Shown here piece after piece: positions 17,387 through 28,669 of a stretch of DNA of 64,000 bases. A model generated the notes under the pieces. The model was not told the origin of the DNA and did not search any database. It saw nothing but the letters and a program-made list of their open reading frames with translations. The stretch covers positions 5,001 to 69,000 of the forward strand of contig JAIVFJ010000293.1 in NCBI GenBank assembly GCA_025765615.1, written 5' to 3'. This DNA is from Zopfochytrium polystomum. Its lineage: Eukaryota > Chytridiomycota > Chytridiomycetes > Chytridiales > Chytridiaceae. How positions within the stretch are numbered: the first letter of the stretch is position 1; every line of letters begins with the position of its first letter. Made by a program: the position numbers and the translations under genes.

Positions 17387-20300
17387 GGGGCAATTCCCTG
17401 GACCCTCCTCCAAGCTGCCCCTGTTTCATCACCACCACCAGCACCACAAACACCTCAGATTCCAAGCCCCACCAACTCACCATGGATGTCAAGATTCAAC
17501 TCTCACCCAAGTCAACCATCACAACCAAGGCCCTTATAGACTCTGGATCATCCTGCAACATCATTGATGCCACCCTTGCCAAGTCTTGTGCCATTCCTAC
17601 GATCAAGAAATCCACACCCCTCAAGGTCCACTTTGCCAATCATGCTCTGTTCAAGGAAATCAGCCATGAAACCAAGCTAAACCTCCACATCCAAGACTTT
17701 CCACCATCCATGGTCAATCTGGAAGTATTGGACCTTGGCTCACCCACATTCTCTGTCATCCTGGGATTACCATGGCTGCAAGCCCAGAACCCTGCCATTG
17801 ATTGGGTCACTGGTCAAGTCCAACCTCCACCAATCGGAACAGTCACCCAAAACTCAAGTCAAGCCCCCAAGTCTCATGCTCTCAAGCCCTTGATTCAAGA
17901 TTCACAGCCAGCCAAGACTCAAGTTCCACAGTTCACAGTTCACAGTCAAGATTCAAGTAGAGCTCATAGAGCTCACAGTCATGGCCATGACTCTTGTTCA
18001 CAGAACCCACAGTCAAAGATTCAAGTACCACAGTTCACAGTCCACATTCAAGATTCAAGTTCCACAGCTCACAGTCTTTGCCAAGAACAGAACTCTCAGT
18101 CAAAGATTCAAGAATCACAGTTCCCAGTCAAGAATTCAAGCCCCACTGCTGAGGAGCACGACAACCTGGACCCATCAGACCTTTTGCTGGCATCCAAGCT
18201 ACCAAAAGAATATCTCCCTTATGCTGATGTGTTTTCCAAGACCAAGGCAGACCTGCTACCAGCTCAGAGGCCTTATGACTGTGAAATCCCACTCAAGGAT
18301 GAAACTTGCAGCCCACCTTTCAAGCCACTGTACCACCTCTCTCCACCAGAAGCCAAGGCCCTCCAAGAATACATTGAAGAAATGCTGAACAAGGGATTCA
18401 TCCAACCTTCCAAGTCACCAGCTGGAGCTCCCATCTTTTTTGTCAAGAAGAAGGATGGGGGGCTGAGACCCTGTGTGGACTACAGAGATCTCAATGAGAT
18501 GACAGTCAAGAACCGCTATCCACTGCCTCTCATCTCTGAATTACTGGACAAACTGAGCCATGCAAGGATATTTTCCAAGATTGACCTCAGAGGTGCCTAC
18601 AATTTGGTCAGAATTAAGCCCCAGGATCAATGGAAGACTGCCTTCAGATGCAAATACGGTCACTTTGAGTACTTGGTTATGCCCTTTGGACTTACCAATG
18701 CTCCAGCTATTTTCCAAGGCATGATGAATGACATCTTCAGGGATATTCTGGACCTTTTTGTCATTGTCTACCTGGATGATATCCTGGTATTTTCATCTGA
18801 CACTGCAAGCCATATGGGACATGTCAAGACTGTCTTGGAGAGACTCAGACAGCATCACCTCTATGCAAAGCTGGAGAAGTGTGAATTCCACAAGACCTCC
18901 ATTGAGTTTTTGGGGTTCATTGTGTCTGACAAAGGGATCTCCATGGCACCAGACAAGATCCAAACTATTCTTGAATGGAAGGCTCCAAATTCCATCAAGG
19001 ATGTTCAAAGCTTCCTTGGATTTTGCAACTTCTACAGAACCTTCATTGCCAACTATTCTGCCATAGCCAAGCCTCTCACTGATCTCACCAAGAAGACCAC
19101 CAAGTTTGAATGGACCCCAGCAGCAGAGCAAGCCTGGCTAGCTCTTAAGACAGCAACCACAAGTGCACCACTCCTTAAGCATGTGGATCCCTTGCTTCCC
19201 TTCACCTTGGAAACTGATGCCTCAGACTATGCCCTTGGCGCTGTTCTGTCCCAGCCAAGCTCTCAGGGCCCCTCTGCTCCTCTGCATCCAGTGGCATATT
19301 ACTCCAGGAAGCTGAACAGTGCTGAGTGTAACTACACAGTCCATGACAAGGAGTTGCTTGCAATTGTGGAAGCATTCAAATTCTGGAGACACTACTTGGC
19401 TGGTTCTAAAGGCATCTCTGTCTATTCTGATCACAAGAACCTCACCTTCTTCAGGGCAAGGAGGTTGCTCAAGCAGAGGCATGCCAGGTGGGCTGAACTG
19501 CTCTCTGAGTATGACTTTAAGCTGTGCTATTCTCCTGGCCACCGTAACACTGTGGCTGATGCCCTGTCAAGAAGAACAGACCTTGCACCTGAAGGGGGAG
19601 ATGGTTTCACCCCACCATCCAAGACACACCTTTCATTGCTTCCTGACAGTGTGTGGGCCCATGCTATTTCCAAGGACCCCAAGCCTCACAAGATTCAAAT
19701 CAGCCAAAAAGAGGAAAAACTTGAGATACTCAAGACAAGGCATGATGCAGCAACAGCTGGACACCCAGGAGAGCACAAGACATATGAGCTTGTTTCCAGA
19801 GACTTCTACTGGCCAGGCATGAGGAAGTACATCAAGAACTATGTCAGCAGCTGTGAAACCTGTCAAAGAAACAAATCCAGCAGACACAAGCCCTATGGAC
19901 TTCTGGAGCCCCTCCCAATTGCCATCAGCCCTTGGTCATCAATATCCATGGACTTCATTGTGAAACTGCCCCCATCCCATGGATTTGACTCTATCCTTGT
20001 TGTCATCTGCAGAAGGACAAAGTTGGCCCATTTCATCCCCTGCACTGAGAATATAGATGCACAAGGAACAGCAGACCTGTTTTTGCAGCACATATTCAGG
20101 CTCCATGGGCTGCCTCAGTCAATCATCAGTGACAGAGGACCACAGTTCAGATCTCAATTTTGGAAAGCACTCACAGCAGCCCTTGGAATCAAGTCTCAAC
20201 TGTCAACTGCTTATCACCCTCAGACTGATGGACAAACAGAAAGAACAAACCAGACTCTGGAGCAGTATTTGAGGTGCTATGTCAGCTATCAACAGGATGA

Positions 20301-21021
20301 TTGGCCCACCCTCCTTCCACTGGCAGAATTTGCTCTCAACAATTCTCTCCACTCAAGCACCCAGCTATCTCCTTTCTTTGCAACCTATGGCTTCAATCCA
20401 AGAGGAGATCTTCTGGGACAAGAGACCCTATCCAATGTCCAAGCTCCTGCTGCGGCTTCACACTTACATAAGCTCAAGATCATCAACTCCTTCCTGGACT
20501 CCACTCTGAAGCAAGCCCAAGAAGATGCCTCAAGATTTGCCAACACTCACAGAATGGACCATGACTTTGCTGTGGGTCAGCAAGTTTGGCTTCTGAGGAA
20601 GAACTTGCAGACCAAAAGACCAAGTCCCAAGCTAGACAACCTCAAGTTGGGTCCTTTCAAGATCTTGGAGCAAATCAATCCAGTCACCTTCAAGCTGGAT
20701 CTCCCTGCATCCATGAAGATCCACCCAGTTTTCCATGTCAGCCTTTTGGAGAAGTTTGTGGCCAATTCCATTCCAGGCAGAGTTGTTCCTCCTCCTCCTC
20801 CAGTTGAGGTAGAAGGTGAAGAGGAATTTGAGGTTGAACAAATCTTGGATGCCAAGTGGTTTGGAAGGACACTCAAGTTCCTTGTTAAGTGGAAAGGTTA
20901 CTCAGATACTGACAACACCTGGGAGCCTGAGTCAAACCTCACTCACTGCCAAGACCTTCTGCTCGAGTTCAAGACCAGGTACCCCACCAAGTTGCAGAAG
21001 AGGCCTAAAAGGGGGAGATGA
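17242..21021 (+). CDS. pol: Pol polyprotein with C-terminal chromodomain
   Basis: The frame is open from 17242 to TGA 21019-21021, -1 relative to gag with a 145-nt overlap; no canonical slippery heptamer was found by eye. Domains in order: aspartic protease (ALIDSGSSCNIID), reverse transcriptase (LRPCVDYRDLNEMTVKNRYP and the active site VYLDDILVF), RNase H (LETDASDYALGAVLSQ), integrase with the HHCC zinc finger (H-x-H near 19,760, CETCQRN near 19,860) and the DD35E catalytic core (SMDFIV, ISDRGPQFRS, and the Glu in DGQTERTNQTLEQYL), then a GPY-like module (LKLGPFKIL). A chromodomain ends it (FEVEQILDAKW, LVKWKGYSDTDNTWEPESNL). Chromodomains direct integration through histone contacts. No disruption is seen. 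Confidence 0.95.
21007..21018 (+). other. Polypurine tract
   Basis: AAAAGGGGGAGA directly before the pol stop codon and the 3' LTR; it primes plus-strand synthesis. It also encodes the last residues of pol (KRGR), so the tract and reading frame are under joint constraint. Confidence 0.8.
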
Positions 21022-21374
21022 TGTTATGAATCACCCTCTGGAAACCTCTGGAACCTTCCAGAACATTCCTTCATGGAACCTTCTGGAACCTTCTGGAACC
21101 TTCTAGAACTTTCCTTCATGGAACCTTGTGGAACCTTCTGGAACCTTCTTTGCTTTCCTGACTTGTCTTGTTGTCATTGGTATCATTGGTATCATTGCAT
21201 TACTAATTGCTCTTTCTGGAACTTTCTTGGAGTCTTGACAAGGAACACTCTCAAAAGGTATAAAAGGGGGATGGGGGACCTGTCCCATCCCTCAAGTGAA
21301 TTATTGTTTCCAATACAATCATCACTCCTCTCAGTTCCTTGTCTGCCTTGTCCTGTCCTGCCCTGTTCCTGACA
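21022..21374 (+). repeat. 3' LTR
   Basis: 353 bp, identical by eye to the 5' LTR including the heat-shock array. Begins immediately after the pol stop codon and is followed by target duplication ACGAC. Confidence 0.95.
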
Positions 21375-21379
21375 ACGAC

Positions 21380-22028
21380 AATAGTCCCATGGCTGGGAGG
21401 GAGTGGAGATAATTCCTGCACCCTATAAATACTTGACTTTCTTAAATAACTGTAATCATCCCCCTCGGCCCCAAGGGTTGGGAAGAATAAAAGGCTGTCA
21501 TTTTGGACAGAGGCTTCCGGCAGACAGGCCCTTGACAGAAAGTGCTTTTAATTTGGACATTTGGACATGTCCAAAATTCAATTCCATTTTTTCAAGTGTC
21601 AGTGGCGTTTCAAGGCCATGTGCTAATATGCAGTACAAACAATGTTAGGCGGAACTGAATGGTTAGCAGCAAGAGGCACAAGACAGACCTGAACCTATTG
21701 TGACTGTCAGTCATCGTTCTCACAATGCCCATGGGAGAGCAAGCCACCACCAATGGAGACCTGGGCGCTGGCTTGCACTGATGACAAATACTCTGAGTAG
21801 TAAGTGGAACAGAAACCTGGTGTCAACAGTTTTCCTCCTCCTCTGCTCAAGCAGATAATATATGAGAGGTTTTTACCCTGTGCTGGTCACACTTGCCTAG
21901 CAACTATTACAGTGTGAAAATCATCATCATGAATCAATTATTCATAACAGAGTTTTTCTCTTTTCGCTCCAAGCTGGGGAGAAGGACCACTCACAAACAC
22001 ACATCTCCACTTCATTCACCCCTTCCAC
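21380..22028. other. Gene-poor stretch right of the retrotransposon
   Basis: Continues the sequence that lies left of 16,070 before the insertion. No gene, RNA or repeat is recognised. It has no counterpart in duplication unit 2. Confidence 0.35.
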
Positions 22029-22281
22029 TCACTCACTCAGAGTAGACTGTTTACAAACAAAATGCCTCAAATAATAAAGGCTCAGGTGCTGCGAGGCAAG
22101 GTGGTCGATGATGTTGAGCAGATCTTCCTCTCTCCCAGGGGTTTTGAGGATCCGGTTGAGGGGAAGGACAATCTCGTCAGAGGCGTCGTCGTCAGGGAAG
22201 CTCCTGCTTGCTGTCTGCTGCTGCTTGTCTGGCCCACTGCTGTCCATGCACCACCTCAAGTAGATTGTCGCTGAACTCCAT
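22029..22281 (-). CDS. Conserved coding exon of an unrecognised gene, copy 1 (partial model)
   Basis: The minus-strand frame contains DDDASDEIVLPLNRILKTP followed by GREEDLLNIIDHLASQHLS; the copy at 25194-25393 has the same frame with conservative changes. In both copies an upstream ATG reads MxFSDNLLEVVHG in another frame, separated by a stretch with possible splice sites (GT near 22,254, AG near 22,203), but phases do not fit cleanly in this copy. The downstream end here runs on to a stop at 22029. Function unknown. Confidence 0.35.
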
Positions 22282-23535
22282 CTTCGCTGTGCGGCAGAAG
22301 CGGATGTGGACATGTGGGTTTCCCAGCCGTGGCAGACAATGAGGACAAAGGCTGTGGCGGGGTGAGGAAGGGAGTTGAGGCACTGGTGGGTGTGACGGGA
22401 AGCCCAGTGGTGGCTGAGGGCGGCAGACAGGCAGCGGCAGACAGGGTAGTTTGGGACGACCACAGTGGGGAAGTGAGGGTAACTTGTACACCTACCAATG
22501 TTGTTGACAAATCTACCCAGGCCCTGACCTCGACTTGCGAAACTACTTTGAAAGTACTTTGAACCAACTTGTTTCTCAGTAATAAACAACTTGGTTCCAA
22601 CTTGTTTCAAACTTGGGATGGCAAGGCTGTTGAGGTATTGCGGTAATTTTATCGCTAATCACAGCTCGAAAACTCATAGTTTTCTTATCCGAAAAAAAAA
22701 AAAAAAAAAGTTGAAATTCCTGGGGCTTGCTGTCCAACCTCTAAATCTGACCACACCCCACCAGGAATCAATGAGGCCGACCAACATCTCCTTTGTCGAC
22801 GAACTTGGCTTTAACCCTTTAAGGGCCGTTGCCACCGTGCCACTGCTGGCACGTTGCCCAATTTAAAAAAAGAGCCTCTATTCGTCAGGCAGTCCAGTCA
22901 GTAAGTCAGTCGAGATCAAGAGAAGCACTATCAATAACAAAGTCAGGTGTGTGTGTTTGACTCGACTTTGTGGAGGAGACTCAGACCAACGTCTGGTACG
23001 CGGTCCCTTTCAAGTACACCAGCAGCAGCCGTGCACACCCCCACCTTCTCGCGCAAGAAACGAAAGGCATCCGTCGCCTCCTCGTAGTGCAGCACGATGT
23101 GCTCCGTCGTTGTTGGTGGTGACAGATCGCTGCCTTGCTTTAAACCACCAGACTGTTGCGATGGGGGAGCGACACCAGTTTTTTGGCACAGAGGGTTCTC
23201 TTTTTCTCTAGCAGTGAGGATTCGCGATGGGTTTAACCTCTAGAGTGGGAAATGGCTTAAGTGCACTGAAACGACTGCTGAGGGCAGCCTTGTTCCTTGC
23301 ATTCAACAAATGTGAAAAGGGAAGATCCCCGCTCCAAACAGTAGAAAAAGAAGAAAAACGTGAATTTGGGGATAAAGAAGAAAAAGAAAAATTGCTGCAA
23401 AAAACGTCCAAAATACTCCTGCCTCCCACGATTGAACTGATCAACGAAATATTCCTGTACCTTTCACCGGGGCTTTTTCTCTTTCGCATCTATCGGGGTG
23501 TGCCCGCCACCACCCTTGGCATCCCTTTTTCCCAG

Positions 23536-24689
23536 TTAGCGCTTCTTCCTCCCACTCGCGGCGTAGTTGCCGGGACCCATGGCAGCCGTGCCGGCCACCT
23601 TTAGAGCCTTGCCAGCGACCCTAGCGCCAGACTTCGCGCCGTCCACGACCTTTCTGGCGCACGCCCCGACGCACTCCTTGATCTGGTCCAACTTTGACTT
23701 TTTCGGCGCGGCCTCGGGGCTGCTGCGACCGGCGGGGGTCGGCAGCTTTGCGGCTTGAGGGACCGCTGCTGCTGGCGGCGCTCGAAGATGAGGAGGAGGA
23801 CGCGCGACCAAGGGAGGAAGCGGTGCGGCCCAAGCTCGTGGCCGTCTTCTGCAAGGTTTTGGCGGGCGACGACTGCGCGACCTTGTGTTTGAGCAGACCC
23901 AGCCCTTTTGCTTCCGGGATGCTTTCCAGCGTTGGGTTCTCCTTGTCAAAGTTCGAGCGGTGGCGTTGGCGGCGCGGTTCGGGCGGCAGCGCCTTCTCGG
24001 TCGGAACTTTGGGGCGATCGTACTTGTTAAAGATTAACCCGCCGTAATTGGCCAACCCCTTTGGTTTTCCACTTTTTTTCAGTTGAGTTGAAACGGGGGG
24101 GAGAGATGGTCGAAGTTGCGAGGGGCAGTGAGGCGGGCCGCAAAGTGTGTGGTAGAAAAAGTTAGACCCGACAAAAAAAAAGGAAAATATAGGGCAGCGG
24201 CGTATTTACGTGAATCGCTGGCTCAGTGGGGTTTCTTCATCCCACGTTGTCAATTGCGGCGAGCTCCCGGTTCGCTTCAAGTGGCTTGAGGACGCTTGGT
24301 CAGTTGCTCCTTTCAACCCGAATGATGCAGGTGCGCTATTCGACCTCTGCAGCCTGCACGGCACGGTGCGTAAACGTGTGTGTGTGTGTGTGTGGGGATG
24401 GTGGTCAGAGGTTGAGGGGGTTTTGGGAGGAGTGAGAAACGAGACTCAGCAGTAAAGCCACCCTTTGATGGTGACGATGATGGGGCGACAAGAATGACGG
24501 GGTGGACGTTCACCTCGACGTTGCCGGGTCAGCGGCCTCCGTACCGACGGCAGTGACGACGGCAAGCACCAGCGGCAGCAGCAGCAGCAGCAGCAGCGGC
24601 AGCAGCAAGGGGAGGTCGCCAAGTCGTCCTGCAACGCGGGGCGGAGCCCGCTTGGCCACGCGGCGGCTGTTTTCGGATGCGACTCGCAT
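23536..24689 (-). pseudogene. Copy 2 of the three-exon Leu-rich gene, frameshifted
   Basis: Same exon structure as 13259-14418: exon 1 from ATG 24689 (MRVASENSRRVAKRAPPRVA, then the Leu run), exon 2 with the RSNSAP motif, exon 3 with DKENP. In exon 3 there is a run of five G at 23734-23738 where copy 1 has four, which shifts the frame. The shifted frame ends at 23621 after about 39 unrelated residues. The original C-terminus (ARKVVDGAKSGARVAGKAL... to ARKKR-like end at 23536) remains intact in the other frame. The extra G could be a genuine mutation or an assembly error. Confidence 0.65.
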
Positions 24690-25193
24690 TTCCAAAGAGA
24701 ACTGTTTGTTTCAACCAAAGAAATACAGGGGAGATTGATTGAAGGTCTCAGCCGCAAACTCGTTTCGCAGGAAACCGAACACTTATATGGCAGCCAAAGT
24801 GGCCAATAAAGGCGAATTTGCGCAGAATTTTTGTGTCTTTTCGTCGTTTGATAGGTTTTCGATGAAAAGTAGTACCGTTCTGTGGGGGGGGTTTTTGGCG
24901 AGACGGACCCGCCAGTGTCACGGCATTGAGGTAGTGCGGGCTGAGTACAGGCGGATTTCAAACCATGATGGAGCGACGCGGGCTCAGCCCGTTTGCCAGC
25001 CGTGTCAGCAGCGGCCGTGTTTTGTTCGGTTGGTCTCTGATATTAATATATGTCAGATAAAGGTTTTCTGGCAAACCGACCCATTGACTGCAACAGGAAG
25101 GCTGACAGCCTGTTGTCTGCAACAGACAGGTGGGCACTGGCTCCAAAGTGCTCACAGAAAACCAGAGGGAGAAATACAAACAGCCCATTGACT

Positions 25194-25393
25194 TTAGTTC
25201 AAATGCGAGACAAGGTGGTTGACGATGTTGAGCAGATCTTCCTCCCTCGCAGGGGTTTTGAGGATCCGGTTGAGGGAAAGGACAATCTCGTCAGAGGCGT
25301 CATCGTCAGAGAAGCTCTTGCCTGCTGTCTGCAGCTGCTAGTCTGGCACCGCGGTCCATGCACCACCTCAAGTAGATTGTCGCTAAACGCCAT
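25194..25393 (-). CDS. Conserved coding exon of an unrecognised gene, copy 2
   Basis: The minus strand reads FSDDDASDEIVLSLNRILKT then PAREEDLLNIVNHLVSHLN and a TAA at 25194. An upstream ATG (25393) reads MAFSDNLLE followed by a GTGGTG donor; splicing to an acceptor CAAG before AGCTTC keeps frame and would give a protein of about 50 aa. Both the DDDASDEIV block and the NLLE block are shared with the copy at 22029-22281. No family recognised. Confidence 0.35.
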
Positions 25394-25690
25394 CTTCGCT
25401 GTGCGGCGCCAAAGGTAGCGGCAATGGCGAAGCGGATGTGGACGTGTGGGTTTCCCAGCTGTGGCAGAGGATGAGGACAAAGGCTGTGCCGGGGTGAGGA
25501 AGGGAGTTGAGGCAGCGGTGGGTGTGACGGGAAGCCCAGTGGTGGCTGAGGGCGGTAGACAGGCAGGGGCAGACAGGCTAGTTTGGGACCACCACAGTGG
25601 GGGAAGTGAGGGTAACTTGTACACCTACCAATGTTGTACACAAATCTACCGGGCCCTGACCACGACTTGCGAAAAAAAGAGCCTCTATTC

Positions 25691-26555
25691 GTCACGCAAT
25701 TAGTCAGGCAGTCCAGTCAGTAGTCAGTCGAGAGCAAGAGAAGCACTGTCAATAAGAAAGTCAGGTGTGTGTGTTCGACTCGACTTTGTGGAAGAGACCC
25801 CGCTTTTTTTCTCCACCCGCATGCGTCGATACCAGCAGCTGCCGACGGACGGCCAAAGGGCACGAAACCACTTTCCTTATGAAAACGAAACGTTTCGCCT
25901 CGTGGTGACCACGTGCGTCGGATCCCGCCGTGGCGCTGCTTTGCCTTAGACACCAGCCACCTTGATCAAGGGTACCTCGGTCAGAGTGCGATTGGAACCC
26001 ACCGCCCAGAAGAGGACTCGCAATTGCGTTGCTGCGGCTTTTGACCAGCTCAACCATTCGACTTCACCTTATATGAGATTGGTTCCAACACGTGCACATA
26101 ATATTTGTTTGCTGGGCTTTGGCGCCGTCACAAATTGGACTTTTGGTTTCTCCGACGCACGGGTGCCGCCAGGTCGTCGTCGTTCTTCTTTGTCGTCGTC
26201 TTAGTAGTACAATGAATGACGAGGGGGGCGAGTTGGCGAGTGTTACATAATAAAATCTTCTGATTAATTCAAACCCAGCAGCAGCCTGTTATCTTGAGCA
26301 CAGCCAAACATGTGAGGAGTTTCGGTCAATATTTTCTGGTTTTCGGAAAGGAGAAACGGTAACGTTCCTTTTTGCGGGATTCCTCATATTTCTTTTTTTT
26401 TTTTTTAAGGTGGGAGCGTTTGGTGTGTTGGTTCAACGAACCAACCAACGACCTGAGACTTGTTGATTTATTCTGAGGCTGCATGATGATTAACGGAAAG
26501 CCAAAATATCAAAAGGATTGATTCAACAAAAGTAACAAAAAATAATAAAGGCTTG
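25691..26555. other. Intergenic, start of a third duplication unit and tRNA relic
   Basis: 25,691-25,800 repeats the leading sequence of the duplication unit; the similarity then stops. A tRNA-like relic lies at 25978-26063. A T-run is at 26,391-26,406. No protein gene is supported. Confidence 0.4.
25978..26063 (-). pseudogene. tRNA-Leu-like pseudogene
   Basis: The minus strand resembles the tRNA-Leu at 8876-8958: GGTTGAGCTGGTC in the D-arm region, a T-arm GGTGGGTTCCAATC and the 3' TCTGACC. The conserved TTCGAAT T-loop has become TTCCAAT, the 5' acceptor strand no longer pairs well (GTCGAAT), and the anticodon arm is altered. Confidence 0.65.
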
Positions 26556-26897
26556 GTTGCTTCTTTTTCTTCATTTTCTTGTTCTTCTGACGGGGAAGCT
26601 ATTTCATCCGAAATTGGCTCTCGCGCGATTCGCCGAACGGGCGAAAGTGGGGTTCTGTTGTTCTGAAAGGACAGATCTCTTGGCAGGCAGATCCGATGTC
26701 ACACACGGCGGGTGGAACTCAGTAGAGGCAGATGGGTTCAGAGGGGGGAGAAAGGTAGGGGGGGGGGCGGCTTGATGTCGCGGGTAGACAGGGGGAACGG
26801 GTTTCTTTACTGCCAAGACGGACGAAAGTCGGGGGAGGAAGCACAAATAAGCACATGGACACACATCTCTGTCTCTCTCCTCTCTCCTCTCGCTGGG

Positions 26898-26962
<65 letters not shown>

Positions 26963-27346
26963 TTCTCTCTCCATCTCTCTCTCTCTCACTGACACACACT
27001 CTCCACTCACTCACTCACCCACTCCCTCCGGTGATGCTCAGCCCATTTGCGCCTCACGGAAATTGTGCGGCTGTGGACGGAGCGCGGAGACAGCCAGCAG
27101 GCACAGAGAGAGACAGCTTCTCTCTTTTGTCTCTCTGTCTCTCTCTCTCTCTCTCGCTCTTTCGCCGTCAAGTCGGAAAGTTCAATTAGTTTGTTGTCGC
27201 AGTGGAAGCGCCCCGTTTTCGATTCAAGCTATTTGCACGGTAATTGATTCACGTTCGATTGCGCGATGACGATTTTGATTGGGTCCGCAGAGCGTGCGCC
27301 GCACGCATAAGTAAAACGAGAAAGATTGAAGAGTGCACAGCGAGCG

Positions 27347-27387
<41 letters not shown>

Positions 27388-27483
27388 TAGAGACGGAGAG
27401 TGACAGAGAGAGAAACAGAGAGAGAAACAGAGAGAGGGGACCCTGGCTGAGTCCCATCGGATTTGTTTTTGAAACAAGGCGCG

Positions 27484-27543
<60 letters not shown>

Positions 27544-27921
27544 AATCCTCTCCCACTCTGACTACTTCCTCTCGCTGTTGAAAGTGTGAAACAAACACTC
27601 TCGACCCAAAAGCCCGCACAGAAAACAATTGTAAGGAAGAAGACGGGCTCTACCTTCTTCGCTCTCTCACCTGCAAGTCGCTCTCTCCTCGTTTCTCCTC
27701 CACCCCACCGTGCTCCACTGCTACGTTCGCTTGCTGGCTCGCTTAGCACTCAATCCCACCACCCATCCATCCCCTCCTCTCTCACTCTCCTTCGCCACGA
27801 TCGAGCTCACGCCCTCCGCAGAAAGGGAGAAAGTGAAAAGCGGGGACACAACTAAGAACAAGCAGCAGCCACACGGGAGCAGACACAGACACAGACCCTC
27901 AATCAACGCATCAAACAAACA
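26556..27921. other. Microsatellite-rich intergenic region
   Basis: (CT)n at about 26,895-26,990 and 27,120-27,165, (GA)n at about 27,333-27,430, (CT)n at 27,487-27,538. Open frames here are repeat translations. No gene is supported. Confidence 0.6.
27333..27540. repeat. (GA)n ... (CT)n inverted microsatellite pair
   Basis: Interrupted (GA)n from 27,343 to about 27,430 is followed 55 bp later by (CT)n at 27,487-27,538. The two arms are complementary, so transcripts or single strands could form a long hairpin. Confidence 0.85.
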
Positions 27922-28669
27922 ATGCCAGTACCAACAGCAGAAACAGCAACAAAGAGGAGGTTGTTGGCAAAAACAGCAGCAGCAGTACCAGAGCCGCCCG
28001 CACCAGCACAGCACCAGCACCAGCAGCAGTGGAAGTGGCTTTCATCTCGGCTCCACCAACGGCGGCGACGGCGGCGGCAGCAGCGTTCCCGAACAGCAAG
28101 CCCTTCAAGCCACAGAAACAGCAGCAACCAAAGCGCCACCACCAGTTCCGCCTCAGCCTCAACCTCCACAACCTCAACCTCAACCTCACCAACGCTAACC
28201 ACGCCTCAACCGCGGCCACCCCTCGCCGCCCCTCCTCGTCCCCGCTGCCTTCGCCGTCGCCCGCGTCTGCCGGCCCCGCGCTCCCGTCATCGTTGCCGGC
28301 TCCGTCGCCTCCGTCGCCCGCTGCAGCCACAGCCACCAACAGCACCAACAACGACGACGCCTCCCCCACATCCGCACCCGCGGTCACGCCTTCGGCGTGC
28401 CTCCCTCGCGGCGGACTTTAAACTCGGCTCCGCTGCCGCCGCCGCCGCCCCCGCAGCTGCAAACAACAACGACAGCAACAAAAATACCAGGGGTCCGCCC
28501 GAGCAGAACACCAACAGCAGCAGCAGCCACAACGCTGCGACGACGACGACCACGCCGTCGGTGCCGCCATCGCGACCAGCCCTTCTAGCGACCCTCGGCC
28601 TCGACGAGCCACCTCGGCGCCCTCTTGGCTCACGCGGACGGCAACAGCAACAGCACCAACAAGCCTCAT
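27922..28669 (+). other. Low-complexity open frames upstream of gene A
   Basis: Three overlapping frames rich in Gln, Ser, Pro, Thr and Ala are open. They may contain the disordered N-terminus of the following gene (its paralogue has a 244-residue disordered N-terminal exon). However, the frame that joins the first recognised exon has a TAG at 28586, so an intron or an indel would be needed. Confidence 0.35.

Larger units (their letters stand above)
16071..21374 (+). mobile_element. Intact Ty3/gypsy chromovirus-type LTR retrotransposon (Tf1/sushi-like)
   Basis: A 5,304-bp element with two 353-bp LTRs (16071-16423 and 21022-21374) that begin TGTTATG and end CTGACA and look identical by eye. 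A perfect 5-bp target duplication ACGAC flanks it (16066-16070 and 21375-21379). Inside, in order: primer-binding site, short uORF, gag, pol (protease, reverse transcriptase, RNase H, integrase, chromodomain) and a polypurine tract. Both gag and pol are open. Identical LTRs and the intact duplication indicate very recent insertion. The domain order with integrase last and a C-terminal chromodomain places it among the chromoviruses. Base composition is more AT-rich than the neighbouring host exons. Confidence 0.95.
22870..25690. repeat. Tandem duplication, unit 2
   Basis: Matches 12,710-15,090 (left part) and 22,029-22,570 (right part) in order. A third partial unit begins at about 25,690, where the unit's leading sequence (GAGCCTCTATTCGTCA) recurs. 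Divergence from unit 1 is several per cent by eye. Confidence 0.75.

Noticed and set aside
16514..21021. A virus genome integrated in the host
   Set aside because: No envelope gene; LTRs, gag, pol with integrase last and a chromodomain identify an LTR retrotransposon.
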